This document shows, in pieces, positions 1-8,214 of a DNA stretch of 58,928 bases. The notes beneath the pieces were generated by a model. The model was not told where the DNA came from. It was given only the letters and a program-made list of their open reading frames with translations, and did not search any database. The position numbers and the translations under genes are program-made. The first letter of the stretch is position 1. Each line of letters begins with the position of its first letter. The DNA is from Acidobacteriota bacterium (lineage in GTDB: Bacteria > Acidobacteriota > Terriglobia > Terriglobales > Acidobacteriaceae): the NCBI GenBank assembly GCA_021800255.1, contig JAJYZC010000011.1, positions 1 through 58,928 of the forward strand, given 5' to 3'.

Positions 1-24
1 TGGTCCTCGCCACAGGATTGAAAC
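1..24 (+). repeat. possible 3' end of a CRISPR repeat (GATTGAAAC type)
   Basis: The window opens with a segment ending in GGATTGAAAC, the 3' end typical of many type I repeats. It differs from the 36-nt repeat at 133. It could be the last, degenerate repeat of an array lying before the window. One truncated copy cannot prove this, so the call is tentative. Confidence 0.25.
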
Positions 25-132
25 TCCGCGAACTCGTCATCATCCCGCAGCTTACCTGGAGCTATGCTGCATAACCTCCTGACTTTTCTGCCCGTTTTGT
101 GCAGATTTTCAATGGACAGGTACTAAATGCCA

Positions 133-234
133 GCTGTTGAGGGGCGTCCATTCACGGCTGACTGAAACTGGTGGGAATCTGAGATGCACGCGCGCGTCGC
201 TGTTGAGGGGCGTCCATTCACGGCTGACTGAAAC
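133..234 (+). CRISPR. two-repeat CRISPR mini-array
   Basis: Two identical 36-nt repeats lie at 133-168 and 199-234. They begin GCTGTTGAGGGGCGTCC and end GGCTGACTGAAAC, and a 30-nt spacer at 169-198 separates them. The GAAAC end suggests + orientation with the leader at about 61-132. No third copy is visible after 234, and no cas gene lies in the window. It is either a minimal or decayed array, or the edge of a larger locus to the left. Confidence 0.7.
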
Positions 235-601
235 GTGAGTCTCTCGACCACGCGCGGATCGGTAAACAGCGCCTGGATCTCACACGCGACTGGATTGTCC
301 GCAGTCTTTGGTCCCGCCCTCTTGTTTTCTCAGGTCTTGCTCGAAACAGAAAATGCAACTTCGGAGTTCAGGCTTATAGGTTAGCTCCGCTATCTTAGCG
401 GATAAACCCGTTCTCCATTGCCAGATGAGGCGGAATAGAAGGTTGTTGACTGAATCCGCGAGCGGCACAACCGCGCTGCGGAAAACATACCGCCCGGCGC
501 CGGAATCTGGTGATATTTGCATCCTATGATTTCCGTTCCAGAAGCTGCCGTGCCTATACATGCGAAAGATCGAATATTCTTATGCTATGATTATGGTTGT
601 T
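235..601. other. intergenic, no gene supported
   Basis: This stretch lies between the CRISPR repeats and the regulator gene. A 93-codon open frame on the minus strand (280-561) matches nothing I recognise and has no convincing start, so it is not called. The 40 bases before 602 are AT-rich with TATGCT and TATGAT hexamers, consistent with a promoter for the downstream operon, but no clear -35 is seen. Confidence 0.5.
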
Positions 602-946
602 ATGCCAGATTCCCTTCGCCGCTTCAAAGCTGATGTATTTCAGGCTCTCGGGCATCCGACTCGAATTGCCATCATCGAGATGCTTGGGCATCGGGAGCTT
701 TCCGCAGGCGACCTGATCGAGGAATTGGGGATGGAGCAGGCGAATGTTTCGCAGCATCTGGCTGTTCTTCGCTCGAGACAACTGGTCATGAACAGGAAAT
801 CAGGCAATCAGGTCTTCTATTCGGTTCGTGATCCCATCCTGCTTGAGGTTCTTGCCCTGATGCGGAAGTATTTTCAAAAGCATTTGACTGAAGCACTCGC
901 GATTCTGGAAGAGATCGGCGCATCGAAGAAGGAGCGTGGCAAGTGA
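602..946 (+). CDS. ArsR-family transcriptional regulator
   Basis: A 114-residue winged-helix regulator, counted from the ATG that begins MPDSLRRFKADVF. Longer starts (560) add an unlikely N-terminus. ALGHPTRIAIIEML followed by LSAGDLIEELGMEQANVSQH is the ArsR DNA-binding core, with recognition helix QANVSQHLAVLR and the wing around NRKSGNQVFYSV. The classical metal-sensing ELCVCDL cysteines are absent; the protein has no cysteine, so it probably senses something other than a thiol-bound metal. It sits 85 bp before the six-gene hydrogenase-like operon on the same strand and is the likely regulator of it. M. tuberculosis Rv0081 is an ArsR-type protein in a similar position before a hydrogenase-4-like cluster, which supports a redox or hypoxia role by analogy only. 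Confidence 0.88.
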   Translation: MPDSLRRFKADVFQALGHPTRIAIIEMLGHRELSAGDLIEELGMEQANVSQHLAVLRSRQLVMNRKSGNQVFYSVRDPILLEVLALMRKYFQKHLTEALAILEEIGASKKERGK

Positions 947-1031
947 GGACGCGGCTTCAACCTCATTCAGAGTTGCGGCTGAGCGAATCCACATCAGCGC
1001 GTGTTACGCAGGTTCCACGAGGAAATTCCGC

Positions 1032-3074
1032 ATGAACGCGCAGCATGTGGCTGATTTCCTCAACACCGTTCTGATCCATCCACTCGGTTTAACGCTCGCT
1101 GTTGCGGCTTGCTGGCCGGTGATCGCGCTTGCCTGTCTGCTGCGGCCGCACAGCATTCGTTACGTCGCGCGCTTTCTGTTTCCGGCAGGCGCGCTGGTTT
1201 GTGTGGCGATGTTTCTATGCGCCGGAACATTCCTCATCTCGGGTCACGCTCCTGAGGCGATGATTCTGCCTCTGGGGCTGCCGGACCTTCCGTTTCACGT
1301 GCGACTGGACGCCTTGTCGGCCTTCTTCCTGATGATTCTTGGCTTGTCCGGCGCAGGCATATCCACGTTTGCAGCGGGCTATTTTCGCAGCGGCGAGGGA
1401 ACTGCGCCGGGCCTGCTGGGTCTCCACTACCACGTGTTTCTTGCAAGTATGGCTGTGGTGATGCTGGCTGACGATGCGTATCTGTTCATGGTGGCCTGGG
1501 AGACGATGGCCCTCACTTCGTACTTTCTTGTCACCTCGCAGCATCGAATACCGGAGATCCGCCAGGCCGGATTTCTTTATCTGCTGATGGCTCACCTTGG
1601 CGCGGTGTGTATCCTGCTCTGTTTTGGAGTGATGCAGGGGGGAAGCTGGCAATTCACGTTCAGCGCGATGCGTAGCGCGTCGCTGACGCCTTTCTGGGCT
1701 ACGGTCGCTTTCACGCTCGCGCTGCTCGGGTTTGGAGCGAAAGCGGGATTGGTCCCCGTGCACGTGTGGCTGCCGGAGGCGCATCCAGCCGCGCCATCGC
1801 CTGTGTCCGCCATGATGAGCGGCATCATGTTGAAGACCGCGATCTACGGCCTGTTGCGCATTACCTTTGATCTGCTCCACGTGCGGTTCTGGCAATGGGG
1901 CGTTGCGGTATTGGCTCTGGGACTTTTTTCGGGGGTGTTTGGAGCGATCTTCGCCGCGGTTCAAACCGACATGAAGCGTCTGCTTGCGTACTCCTCGATT
2001 GAGAATGTCGGGCTGATCTTCACGGGCATCGGACTTTCGATTTTGTTCGCGGCCAGCCACATGCCCTTGTTTGCTGCGCTTGCTCTGGCAGCGGCCTTGA
2101 TCCACGCGCTGAACCATTCGCTGTTCAAGAGCTTGCTCTTTCTGGCGACCGGATCGGTGATGCACGCGACCCGGCAGCGCAGCCTTGGGAAGCTGGGCGG
2201 TCTGATTCGCTTCATGCCCTGGGTAGCTGCGCTGGCGCTTATCGGCACGCTTGCGAGCGCCGGCCTGCCTCCACTCAATGGCTTCGTCTCAGAGTGGCTT
2301 CTGCTACAGGCGTTTCTTTTTACTCCACAGCTTCCTCACGCCTTCGTGAACATGCTTGTTCCACTCGGCGCCGCGGCCCTGTCGCTGACCGTTGCGCTGG
2401 CGGCGTACGTCATGGTCAAGTTCTACGGTGTCATCTTCCTTGGGCAACCGCGCGAAGCCTCCCTGCATGAGGCTCACCATTCCAACTGGCTGGAACGGAT
2501 CGGCCTGGGCTGGCTGGCGGCCGGATGTGTGGTTATCGGAGTTCAGCCGCAACTGGCGCTTCATGCAACGGGCCAGGCGACGGGAATGCTGGTGGGTCGG
2601 GCGGTTGCTCCCGAGCCCTCGATCTGGCGTATTGCTCCGGTTGCTCCGGAGCAGGCCTCCTACAGTGGATGGATTTTTATGGCCGTCATTCTTTGCGTGG
2701 TCGCCATTACGTTTCTGGCCGTCCGTCTGCTGGCTCACGGCCGCGTGCGCAGAACAGCTCCATGGGATTGCGGCTATCCGTGGCAAAACTCGCGCATGCA
2801 GGATACCGCGGAGGGATTCGGGCAGCCGATCCGGCACATGTTTGGCGCATTCTTTCTGATGGAACGTACTCTTCCATCGCCGGCCGATCTGACGCCGCGT
2901 TACCGCATTCATATTGAAGACCGCTTCTGGCGTGTGTTCTACAAGCCGCTGGCGAGCGGAGTGCAGCGTCTTGCCGATGCGGTTGCCTTTCTCCAGGGAG
3001 GGCGGCTCTCGTTCTATCTGCTCTCAAGTTTCCTCACACTGCTCGGATTGCTGGTGTTCCTGCTATGGCATTGA
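1032..3074 (+). CDS. hyfB: hydrogenase-4/Ehr membrane subunit B (NuoL-like antiporter)
   Basis: A 680-residue polytopic protein of the NuoL/MrpA proton-translocating family, closest in layout to HyfB/HycC. The start at 1032 (MNAQHVADFLNTV) is preceded by GAGGAAA at good distance; upstream in-frame codons overlap the regulator. Family segments include HVWLPEAHPAAPSPVSAMMSG, with its lysine and histidine environment (AKAGLVPVHVWLPEAHP), and DMKRLLAYSSIENVG. The C-terminal part contains CGYPWQNSRMQDTAEGF, as in HyfB proteins, and a last hydrophobic helix. It should form a proton- or sodium-pumping antenna of a membrane complex with the five following genes. Its 3' end overlaps the next start by 10 bp, implying translational coupling. 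Confidence 0.93.
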   Translation: MNAQHVADFLNTVLIHPLGLTLAVAACWPVIALACLLRPHSIRYVARFLFPAGALVCVAMFLCAGTFLISGHAPEAMILPLGLPDLPFHVRLDALSAFFLMILGLSGAGISTFAAGYFRSGEGTAPGLLGLHYHVFLASMAVVMLADDAYLFMVAWETMALTSYFLVTSQHRIPEIRQAGFLYLLMAHLGAVCILLCFGVMQGGSWQFTFSAMRSASLTPFWATVAFTLALLGFGAKAGLVPVHVWLPEAHPAAPSPVSAMMSGIMLKTAIYGLLRITFDLLHVRFWQWGVAVLALGLFSGVFGAIFAAVQTDMKRLLAYSSIENVGLIFTGIGLSILFAASHMPLFAALALAAALIHALNHSLFKSLLFLATGSVMHATRQRSLGKLGGLIRFMPWVAALALIGTLASAGLPPLNGFVSEWLLLQAFLFTPQLPHAFVNMLVPLGAAALSLTVALAAYVMVKFYGVIFLGQPREASLHEAHHSNWLERIGLGWLAAGCVVIGVQPQLALHATGQATGMLVGRAVAPEPSIWRIAPVAPEQASYSGWIFMAVILCVVAITFLAVRLLAHGRVRRTAPWDCGYPWQNSRMQDTAEGFGQPIRHMFGAFFLMERTLPSPADLTPRYRIHIEDRFWRVFYKPLASGVQRLADAVAFLQGGRLSFYLLSSFLTLLGLLVFLLWH

Positions 3075-4033
3075 GAGGAATGGCATTCGTCTGGCAATTC
3101 GCGGAGGTGATCCTCGCCATTGCGCTTGCGCCGCTGTTCGTTGGCTGGATTGCGCAATGCCGCGCCTGGATGCAGAGCAGGTCCGCGCCGCCACTGACGC
3201 AGCAGTATCGTATGCTGCGCAAGCTGTTTTCGAAGGATGTGGCCCTGGCTCAGAATGCTTCGCCGCTGTTCCGCGCCGCGCCGTATGTGCTGTTCGCCAC
3301 TATGGTGCTGGCCGCGGCCATCATTCCTTCGGTGGTCACCGACCTTCCCTTTGCGCGCGCCGCCGACGCCATCGCGCTCATCGGACTCTTTGCGACTGCG
3401 AGGGTGTTTCAATCGCTCGCAGCCATGGACATCGGAACCTCCTTCGGTTCGCTGGGAGCGCGCCGGGAGATGATGGTCGGCTTTCTGGCCGAGCCGGCGA
3501 TTCTTATGGTGTTCTTCAATGCGTTTCTTCTGTTTGGCACCACAGACCTCACCAGCCTTGTAGACAACCATGCCTCGCATCCGTCGGTGATCGATCCCAG
3601 CGTGATCTTTGCTGCGATCGCGTTCGTCATGGTGCTTTTGGCCGAGAATGCGCGCATCCCCATCGACAATCCCGCAACCCATCTTGAACTGACGATGATT
3701 CACGAAGCCATGGTGCTTGAATACTCCGCGCGGCACCTTGCCCTGGTGGAGTGGGCGTCGAGCCTCAAGCTCTTCAACTACGCCTGCATCGGGATTGCGC
3801 TGTTTCTGCCGTGGGGCATTGCCATGCACGGAGAGCACATGGGCGCAGTTTTGCTCGCGTTAGCCGCTCTGATTGTGAAACTCGCCCTCTGCGGCGCGGG
3901 TCTGGCGATGATCGAGACTCTCTCGGCCAAGCTGCGCATCTTTCGTGCGCCAGAGTTTCTGGCGATGGCATTTCTGGTTGCGGTCTTGGGTCTGCTGGTT
4001 CATCTTTTACTGGGGGCCAACCCCAATGCTTAG
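3065..4033 (+). CDS. hyfC: hydrogenase-4/Ehr membrane subunit C (NuoH-like)
   Basis: A 322-residue NuoH/HycD/HyfC-type integral membrane subunit that anchors the peripheral arm and forms the proton entry near the cluster/quinone site. Recognisable parts are QCRAWMQSRSAPPLTQQYRML near the N-terminus, the acidic loop DIGTSFGSLGARREMMVGFLAEPA, and the ENARIPIDNPATHLELTMIHEAMVLEYSARHLAL block, which carries the conserved glutamates and is diagnostic of the family. The start overlaps the hyfB stop; a second ATG at 3080 follows GAGAGGA too closely to be preferred. It partners hyfB, E, F, G and I. Confidence 0.94.
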   Translation: MALRGMAFVWQFAEVILAIALAPLFVGWIAQCRAWMQSRSAPPLTQQYRMLRKLFSKDVALAQNASPLFRAAPYVLFATMVLAAAIIPSVVTDLPFARAADAIALIGLFATARVFQSLAAMDIGTSFGSLGARREMMVGFLAEPAILMVFFNAFLLFGTTDLTSLVDNHASHPSVIDPSVIFAAIAFVMVLLAENARIPIDNPATHLELTMIHEAMVLEYSARHLALVEWASSLKLFNYACIGIALFLPWGIAMHGEHMGAVLLALAALIVKLALCGAGLAMIETLSAKLRIFRAPEFLAMAFLVAVLGLLVHLLLGANPNA

Positions 4034-4700
4034 TCTTCATCTCTCGCAACTCGATGTTCAGTTGCTGAAGCTGCTGGCGGCCGCCATGCTGCTGCTCTCT
4101 TTTGCGATGCTGTCTGCGCGCCGAACGCAGCAGCTCATCACGCTGTTCGCATGGCAGGGCGCAGTCCTCTTTCTCTCGACCGTGCTTGTCGCCCATGAGG
4201 CCGGATTGCCGGAGCTCTATTTCTCGGCGGCACTCACGCTGATCTTGAAAGTCATCACCCTCCCTCTGATCCTCCATCTTCTGATCCGGCGGCTGGGCGC
4301 GCAGTGGGACAACGAGCAGCTTGTCAATATACCCGTGACCATGCTGGCCGGTCTGGTGCTGGTGATCTTTGCCTTTGGGCTGGCGCAGCCGATCAGCCTG
4401 CTGGCCACCACGGTTACGCGTCACATCATCGGAATAGCTTTGGCGGTCATCCTTCTTTCATTCCTGATGATGATTACGCGGCGCAAAGCAGTGACACAGG
4501 TTATCGGCTTCCTGGCCATGGAGAACGGCTTGTTCTTCGCCGCCACCAGTGCTACCTACGGTATGCCGATGGTAATTGAGCTGGGTATCGCGCTCGATCT
4601 TCTTGTGGCCGTTTTCATTCTTGGAATCTTTTTCTTTCAGATCCGCGAGCAGTTCGACAGTCTGGATCTGCACCATCTTGAATCGCTGAGGGAGGAATAG
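4026..4700 (+). CDS. hyfE: hydrogenase-4/Ehr membrane subunit E
   Basis: A 224-residue HyfE-type protein with about seven predicted membrane segments. HyfE proteins combine a NuoK-like core with extra helices. The motif GFLAMENGLFFAATSATYGMPMVIELGIALDLLVAVFI fits the NuoK-like signature, with glutamates in membrane helices. The start at 4026 overlaps the hyfC stop by 8 bp; an upstream in-frame extension would read through hyfC. The protein ends in a cytosolic acidic tail (DSLDLHHLESLREE). The hyfF Shine-Dalgarno sequence (GGAGGAA, 4691-4697) lies inside its last codons. Confidence 0.9.
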   Translation: MLSLHLSQLDVQLLKLLAAAMLLLSFAMLSARRTQQLITLFAWQGAVLFLSTVLVAHEAGLPELYFSAALTLILKVITLPLILHLLIRRLGAQWDNEQLVNIPVTMLAGLVLVIFAFGLAQPISLLATTVTRHIIGIALAVILLSFLMMITRRKAVTQVIGFLAMENGLFFAATSATYGMPMVIELGIALDLLVAVFILGIFFFQIREQFDSLDLHHLESLREE

Positions 4701-4702
4701 CT

Positions 4703-6154
4703 TTGGAACTGCTGCTCGTGCTCGGGCTTCCCCTGGCGGGAACTTTCGTACTTGCGCTCATCGGCGCCCGCCGCTATGCGGCCGAAGTCAACGCCGGCGT
4801 CAGTTTCGTCACCCTGGTCGCGGCCTCGGCACTGGTTGTCCGCATCATTCGCAACGGACCGCTGCTGGTGTGGCACGATCAGTTCTTTGTGGACCCGTTT
4901 AACGTGTTCCTGGTGGCGCTCACTGCATTTGTGGGTTTCACGACAGCGATCTTCTCGCGCCCTTACATGCGTATCGAGGAGCGCCACGGGCGCGTGAATG
5001 CGCGCCGGCTACGCCTCTATCACAGTATGTATCAGCTTTTTATGTTTGCCATGCTCCTGGCGCTGCTGACGAATAACATGGGCCTGCTTTGGGTCGCCAT
5101 GGAAGCCGCGACGCTCTCCACGGTCCTGCTGGTTTCGCTTTACCGGACCAAGGCCAGTTTAGAAGCTGCATGGAAGTACTTCATCCTCTGCGGCGTCGGG
5201 ATTGCACTGGCGCTTTTTGGAACCATTCTTTTGTACTTTGCCGCGGAGCGCACGCTGGGGCAGCAAGGTATGACCGCGCTCTTGTGGACCCACCTCAACA
5301 GCGTGAAGGGCGAACTGGAGCCACGGGTGCTGGGTCTGGCGTTCGTGTTTCTGCTCGTGGGCTATGGAACCAAGGTGGGCCTGGCGCCGCTGCATAACTG
5401 GCTCCCCGATGCGCATGCCGAAGGCCCCGCGCCAGTTTCTGCCGTGCTCTCAGGCTTGTTGCTGAACGTCGCGCTCTACGCCGTGATTCGCTGCAAGGCT
5501 CTGGCCGTTGGCTCTATCGGACCGGCGATGCCAAGCCACATGCTGATGACGTTCGGCCTTCTGTCGGCGGTATTAGGAGCCTTTTTCCTCTGGCGTCAGC
5601 GCGACATCAAACGCCTGTTTGCATACTCCTCCATCGAACACATGGGGATTATCACATTCGCATTTGGCCTTGGCGGGCCAGTGGCCAACTTTGCCGCGCT
5701 GCTGCACATGACCGTTCACTCGCTGACCAAGTCCTCCATCTTCTTCACCGCCGGGCATGCTTCCCAGACGGCGGGAACACAACAAATGGATGGCATTCGT
5801 GGTCTGGTGGGCATCAGTCCCGCCATCGGCTGGGGGCTGATGCTCGGTTCGCTGGCCATTCTGGGCATGCCGCCTTTCGGCGTTTTCACCAGTGAGTTTC
5901 TGATTCTGACAACCGCGATGCGTGAGCACCCATGGACGACGCCGGTGCTCCTGATCGCGCTGGGGGTTGCGTTTGCCGGAATCTTCATGAAAGTGCAGCC
6001 GATGGCGTTTGGCGAAAGCGACGCGCCCAGGTTGCCGCACTCGCCCGCGCTGGTTCCGGCCTTTGTTCATCTGGCGATGGTCCTTGTACTGGGACTGTAC
6101 ATTCCTCCCGCGCTGGCTCACTGGTATCGCGCCGCGGCGCGGTTAATCGGGTGA
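4703..6154 (+). CDS. hyfF: hydrogenase-4/Ehr membrane subunit F (NuoN/M-like antiporter)
   Basis: A 483-residue Mrp/Nuo antiporter-like subunit. Translation starts at TTG 4703, two bases after the hyfE stop, with GGAGGAA five bases upstream. Conserved features are EAATLSTVLLVSLYRTKASLEAAWKY (glutamate in TM5), GTKVGLAPLHNWLPDAHAEGPAPVSAVLSG (the lysine and broken-helix region), DIKRLFAYSSIEHMG, and a KSSIFFTAGH segment with a membrane lysine. It is the second pumping subunit of the complex. A third antiporter, HyfD, found in the E. coli hydrogenase-4 operon, is absent, giving a B-C-E-F membrane arm. Confidence 0.93.
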   Translation: MELLLVLGLPLAGTFVLALIGARRYAAEVNAGVSFVTLVAASALVVRIIRNGPLLVWHDQFFVDPFNVFLVALTAFVGFTTAIFSRPYMRIEERHGRVNARRLRLYHSMYQLFMFAMLLALLTNNMGLLWVAMEAATLSTVLLVSLYRTKASLEAAWKYFILCGVGIALALFGTILLYFAAERTLGQQGMTALLWTHLNSVKGELEPRVLGLAFVFLLVGYGTKVGLAPLHNWLPDAHAEGPAPVSAVLSGLLLNVALYAVIRCKALAVGSIGPAMPSHMLMTFGLLSAVLGAFFLWRQRDIKRLFAYSSIEHMGIITFAFGLGGPVANFAALLHMTVHSLTKSSIFFTAGHASQTAGTQQMDGIRGLVGISPAIGWGLMLGSLAILGMPPFGVFTSEFLILTTAMREHPWTTPVLLIALGVAFAGIFMKVQPMAFGESDAPRLPHSPALVPAFVHLAMVLVLGLYIPPALAHWYRAAARLIG

Positions 6155-6161
6155 TGACTGA

Positions 6162-7706
6162 ATGATTCGCGAGTTTCAACATGGCACAAAGGCATTGCCT
6201 TCGAACCTGCCCTGCCGCCTCATCAAAGTGGGCGCAGTGGAATGGCGGCAGATTGCCCAAAGGGTGCGCACGGATGGCGGGCGACTGCTGACCCTCTGGG
6301 GCGCAGACGACCGTGATCGCGATGGCCGGTATCGCGTGTATGCCGCTTATCTCAACGCCAATGGCGTGGACGTGATTGAGCACGAAATGGACGGCGGAGC
6401 GAGGCCCGTTTATCCAAGCCTTTGCGAGTTCTTCCCCAGCTCTTTGAGAATGGAGCGCACAGTCTTTGATTTGCTTGGCATCCGGAGCATGGAACCGGAC
6501 CAGCGCGGATGGCTGCGTCACGGTGGGTGGTCTGAAAGTGCCTTTCCACTGCGCCGCGACTTTGAAAGTAACTCCCAATCTGCGGCCGTCTCCGAACCGT
6601 ACCCGTTTGTTCAGGTCGAGGGCGATGGGGTGCATGAAATTCCCGTCGGACCGGTTCATGCGGGCACGATTGAGCCTGGACACTTTCGATTCTCAGTAGT
6701 CGGGGAAAAGGTTTTACGCCTAGAAGAACGTCTTGGTTATACGCACAAAGGAGTCGAAAAGCGATTTGAGCAGTTGCCTCTGGAAGAAGGCCACAGGCTT
6801 GCAGCGCGCATCTCCGGCGATTCGGCGGTTGCGTACTCATGGGCCTATTGTGCGGCGCTTGAATCCATCACGAGTGCCGATTGCCCACCGCGCGCGCTTC
6901 AATTGCGCGCTCTTGCTCTGGAGCATGAGCGCATGGCCAACCATCTGGGCGATTTGGGCGCGCTTGGGAATGATGCAGGCTTCGCTTTTGGTCTGACTCA
7001 TTTCTCCCGCATGAAGGAAGATTTGCTGCGAACCAATCAGGCATGCTTCGGCGCTCGCTATCTGATGGATTTCATCGTGCCGGGCGGTGTCGTTTCTGAT
7101 CTGCCGGCTCACGCTCACCGGTTGCTCCTCGATCGCTATCGAACAATCGAAGCTGGGACGGCGAGCATGAGGAACACCTATGACAACCATGCGGGGGTTC
7201 AGGATCGATTCCGCGAGACCGGAGTTCTGTCGCCGGAGTTGGCGTGGAATCTTGATGCCACAGGATTGGCTGCCCGGGCATCCGGCATTCCCCACGACCT
7301 GCGCGCGGATTGCCCATGGCCGCCATACGACAAATTGAAGCCGAAGGTGTCTACCCAGCCATCAGGCGATGTTGCGGCGCGTGCAGCAGTCCGATTCGAC
7401 GAGATTGTCGAGTCGTTGCGTATTTGCCGCGCGCTGGCCGGCGGCCTTGCCGGCGGTTCTGTGCGCAACGCGATTGCGGAAGCGGCGCCCGGTCTTCTCG
7501 GAATCGGCGTGATTGAAGCCTGGCGCGGTCCTGTGCTGATCGCTCTTGAGACAGGTCCCGGCGGAAGCATTCGCCGCTGCCATCCCCACGATCCATCGTG
7601 GCAGAATTGGCCGCTTCTGGAATTTGCAATTCTCGGAAATCTGGTGCCCGATTTTCCTTTGATTAACAAGTCCTTCAATCTCTCCTACAGCGGTCAGGAC
7701 GTCTGA
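6162..7706 (+). CDS. hyfG: hydrogenase-like large subunit without Ni-Fe ligands (NuoC-NuoD fusion type)
   Basis: A 514-residue HyfG/HycE-type protein. Residues 1-135 are a NuoC-like domain (ERTVFDLLGI, WLRHGGWSESAFPLRRDF). The rest is the NuoD/hydrogenase large-subunit fold (ERLGYTHKGVEKRFE, EHERMANHLGDLG). True enzymes have RxCGxC (L1) and DPCxxC (L2) cysteines holding Ni-Fe. Here L1 reads RISGDS (216-221) and L2 reads DPSWQN (477-482), so all four ligands are missing (Ser, Ser, Ser, Asn). The C-terminus runs on for 32 residues after L2 (VPDFPLINKSFNLSYSG) with no processing-type His/Arg after a cysteine motif. Hydrogen turnover is therefore not expected. This is the signature of energy-converting hydrogenase-related (Ehr) complexes. 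No hyp maturation genes are nearby, as expected. Confidence 0.93.
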   Translation: MIREFQHGTKALPSNLPCRLIKVGAVEWRQIAQRVRTDGGRLLTLWGADDRDRDGRYRVYAAYLNANGVDVIEHEMDGGARPVYPSLCEFFPSSLRMERTVFDLLGIRSMEPDQRGWLRHGGWSESAFPLRRDFESNSQSAAVSEPYPFVQVEGDGVHEIPVGPVHAGTIEPGHFRFSVVGEKVLRLEERLGYTHKGVEKRFEQLPLEEGHRLAARISGDSAVAYSWAYCAALESITSADCPPRALQLRALALEHERMANHLGDLGALGNDAGFAFGLTHFSRMKEDLLRTNQACFGARYLMDFIVPGGVVSDLPAHAHRLLLDRYRTIEAGTASMRNTYDNHAGVQDRFRETGVLSPELAWNLDATGLAARASGIPHDLRADCPWPPYDKLKPKVSTQPSGDVAARAAVRFDEIVESLRICRALAGGLAGGSVRNAIAEAAPGLLGIGVIEAWRGPVLIALETGPGGSIRRCHPHDPSWQNWPLLEFAILGNLVPDFPLINKSFNLSYSGQDV

Positions 7707-7713
7707 GGTTTGC

Positions 7714-8214
7714 ATGATCAAAACACTCGTACAAATCGTCCGCACCGGGATCTTGACCGAGGAAGCCCCGCAGGTCGCAGATGCGGATCTCGCGCTCAGC
7801 GAAATCCATGAAAGCATCAGAAGGACTCTCGGGCGTGCGCTTTGCATTCGTCACGTCGATGCCGGATCATGCAATGGGTGTGAACTCGAAATACAGGCGC
7901 TTAACAATCCGTATTACAACCTCGAAGGCATTGGCATCAAATTTGTGGCAAGCCCTCGCCACGCCGATCTTCTTCTTGTAACCGGCCCGGTCTCGGTCAA
8001 CATGGAAGAAGCATTGAAGAGGACGTTCGATGCCATCTCTGACCCGAAGCTGGTGGTTGCGGTTGGAGACTGCGGAACATGCGGCGGAATTTTTGGCAAG
8101 AGCTATGCAAGCAGAGGGGCTGTTGCCGATGTCATTCCGGTCAACCATTCCGTGAAAGGCTGCCCGCCAGCACCGGTGGCAATTCTGCAGGCCATTCTTC
8201 AGGTGATTCGGTGA
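7714..8214 (+). CDS. hyfI: hydrogenase-4/Ehr small subunit (NuoB-like, [4Fe-4S])
   Basis: A 166-residue NuoB/HyfI-type subunit. It carries the proximal [4Fe-4S] ligands C53 and C56 (GSCNGCELE), C120 (VAVGDCGTCGG) and C150 (VKGCPPAP), in the spacing of NuoB and group 4 hydrogenase small subunits. The Fe-S cluster is thus kept although the partner large subunit lost its Ni-Fe site. The start lies 7 bp after the hyfG stop, so this is the last gene of the operon. No ferredoxin-like HyfA/HyfH subunit is encoded here, so the electron donor to this cluster is unknown. Confidence 0.93.
   Translation: MIKTLVQIVRTGILTEEAPQVADADLALSEIHESIRRTLGRALCIRHVDAGSCNGCELEIQALNNPYYNLEGIGIKFVASPRHADLLLVTGPVSVNMEEALKRTFDAISDPKLVVAVGDCGTCGGIFGKSYASRGAVADVIPVNHSVKGCPPAPVAILQAILQVIR

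Noticed and set aside
235-280. Third CRISPR repeat after 234
   Set aside because: The sequence shows no similarity to the 36-nt repeat beyond chance matches.
936-1031. N-terminal extension of hyfB overlapping the regulator
   Set aside because: The start at 1032 has a good Shine-Dalgarno sequence and matches family length; the extension is unlike the family.
1215-2165. 316-codon minus-strand frame
   Set aside because: It is antisense to hyfB; rich in Arg, Gln and His with no family resemblance.
6162-8214. Functional group 4 [NiFe] hydrogenase or formate hydrogenlyase
   Set aside because: All four Ni-Fe cysteines are replaced and no maturation, ferredoxin or adjacent formate dehydrogenase gene is present.
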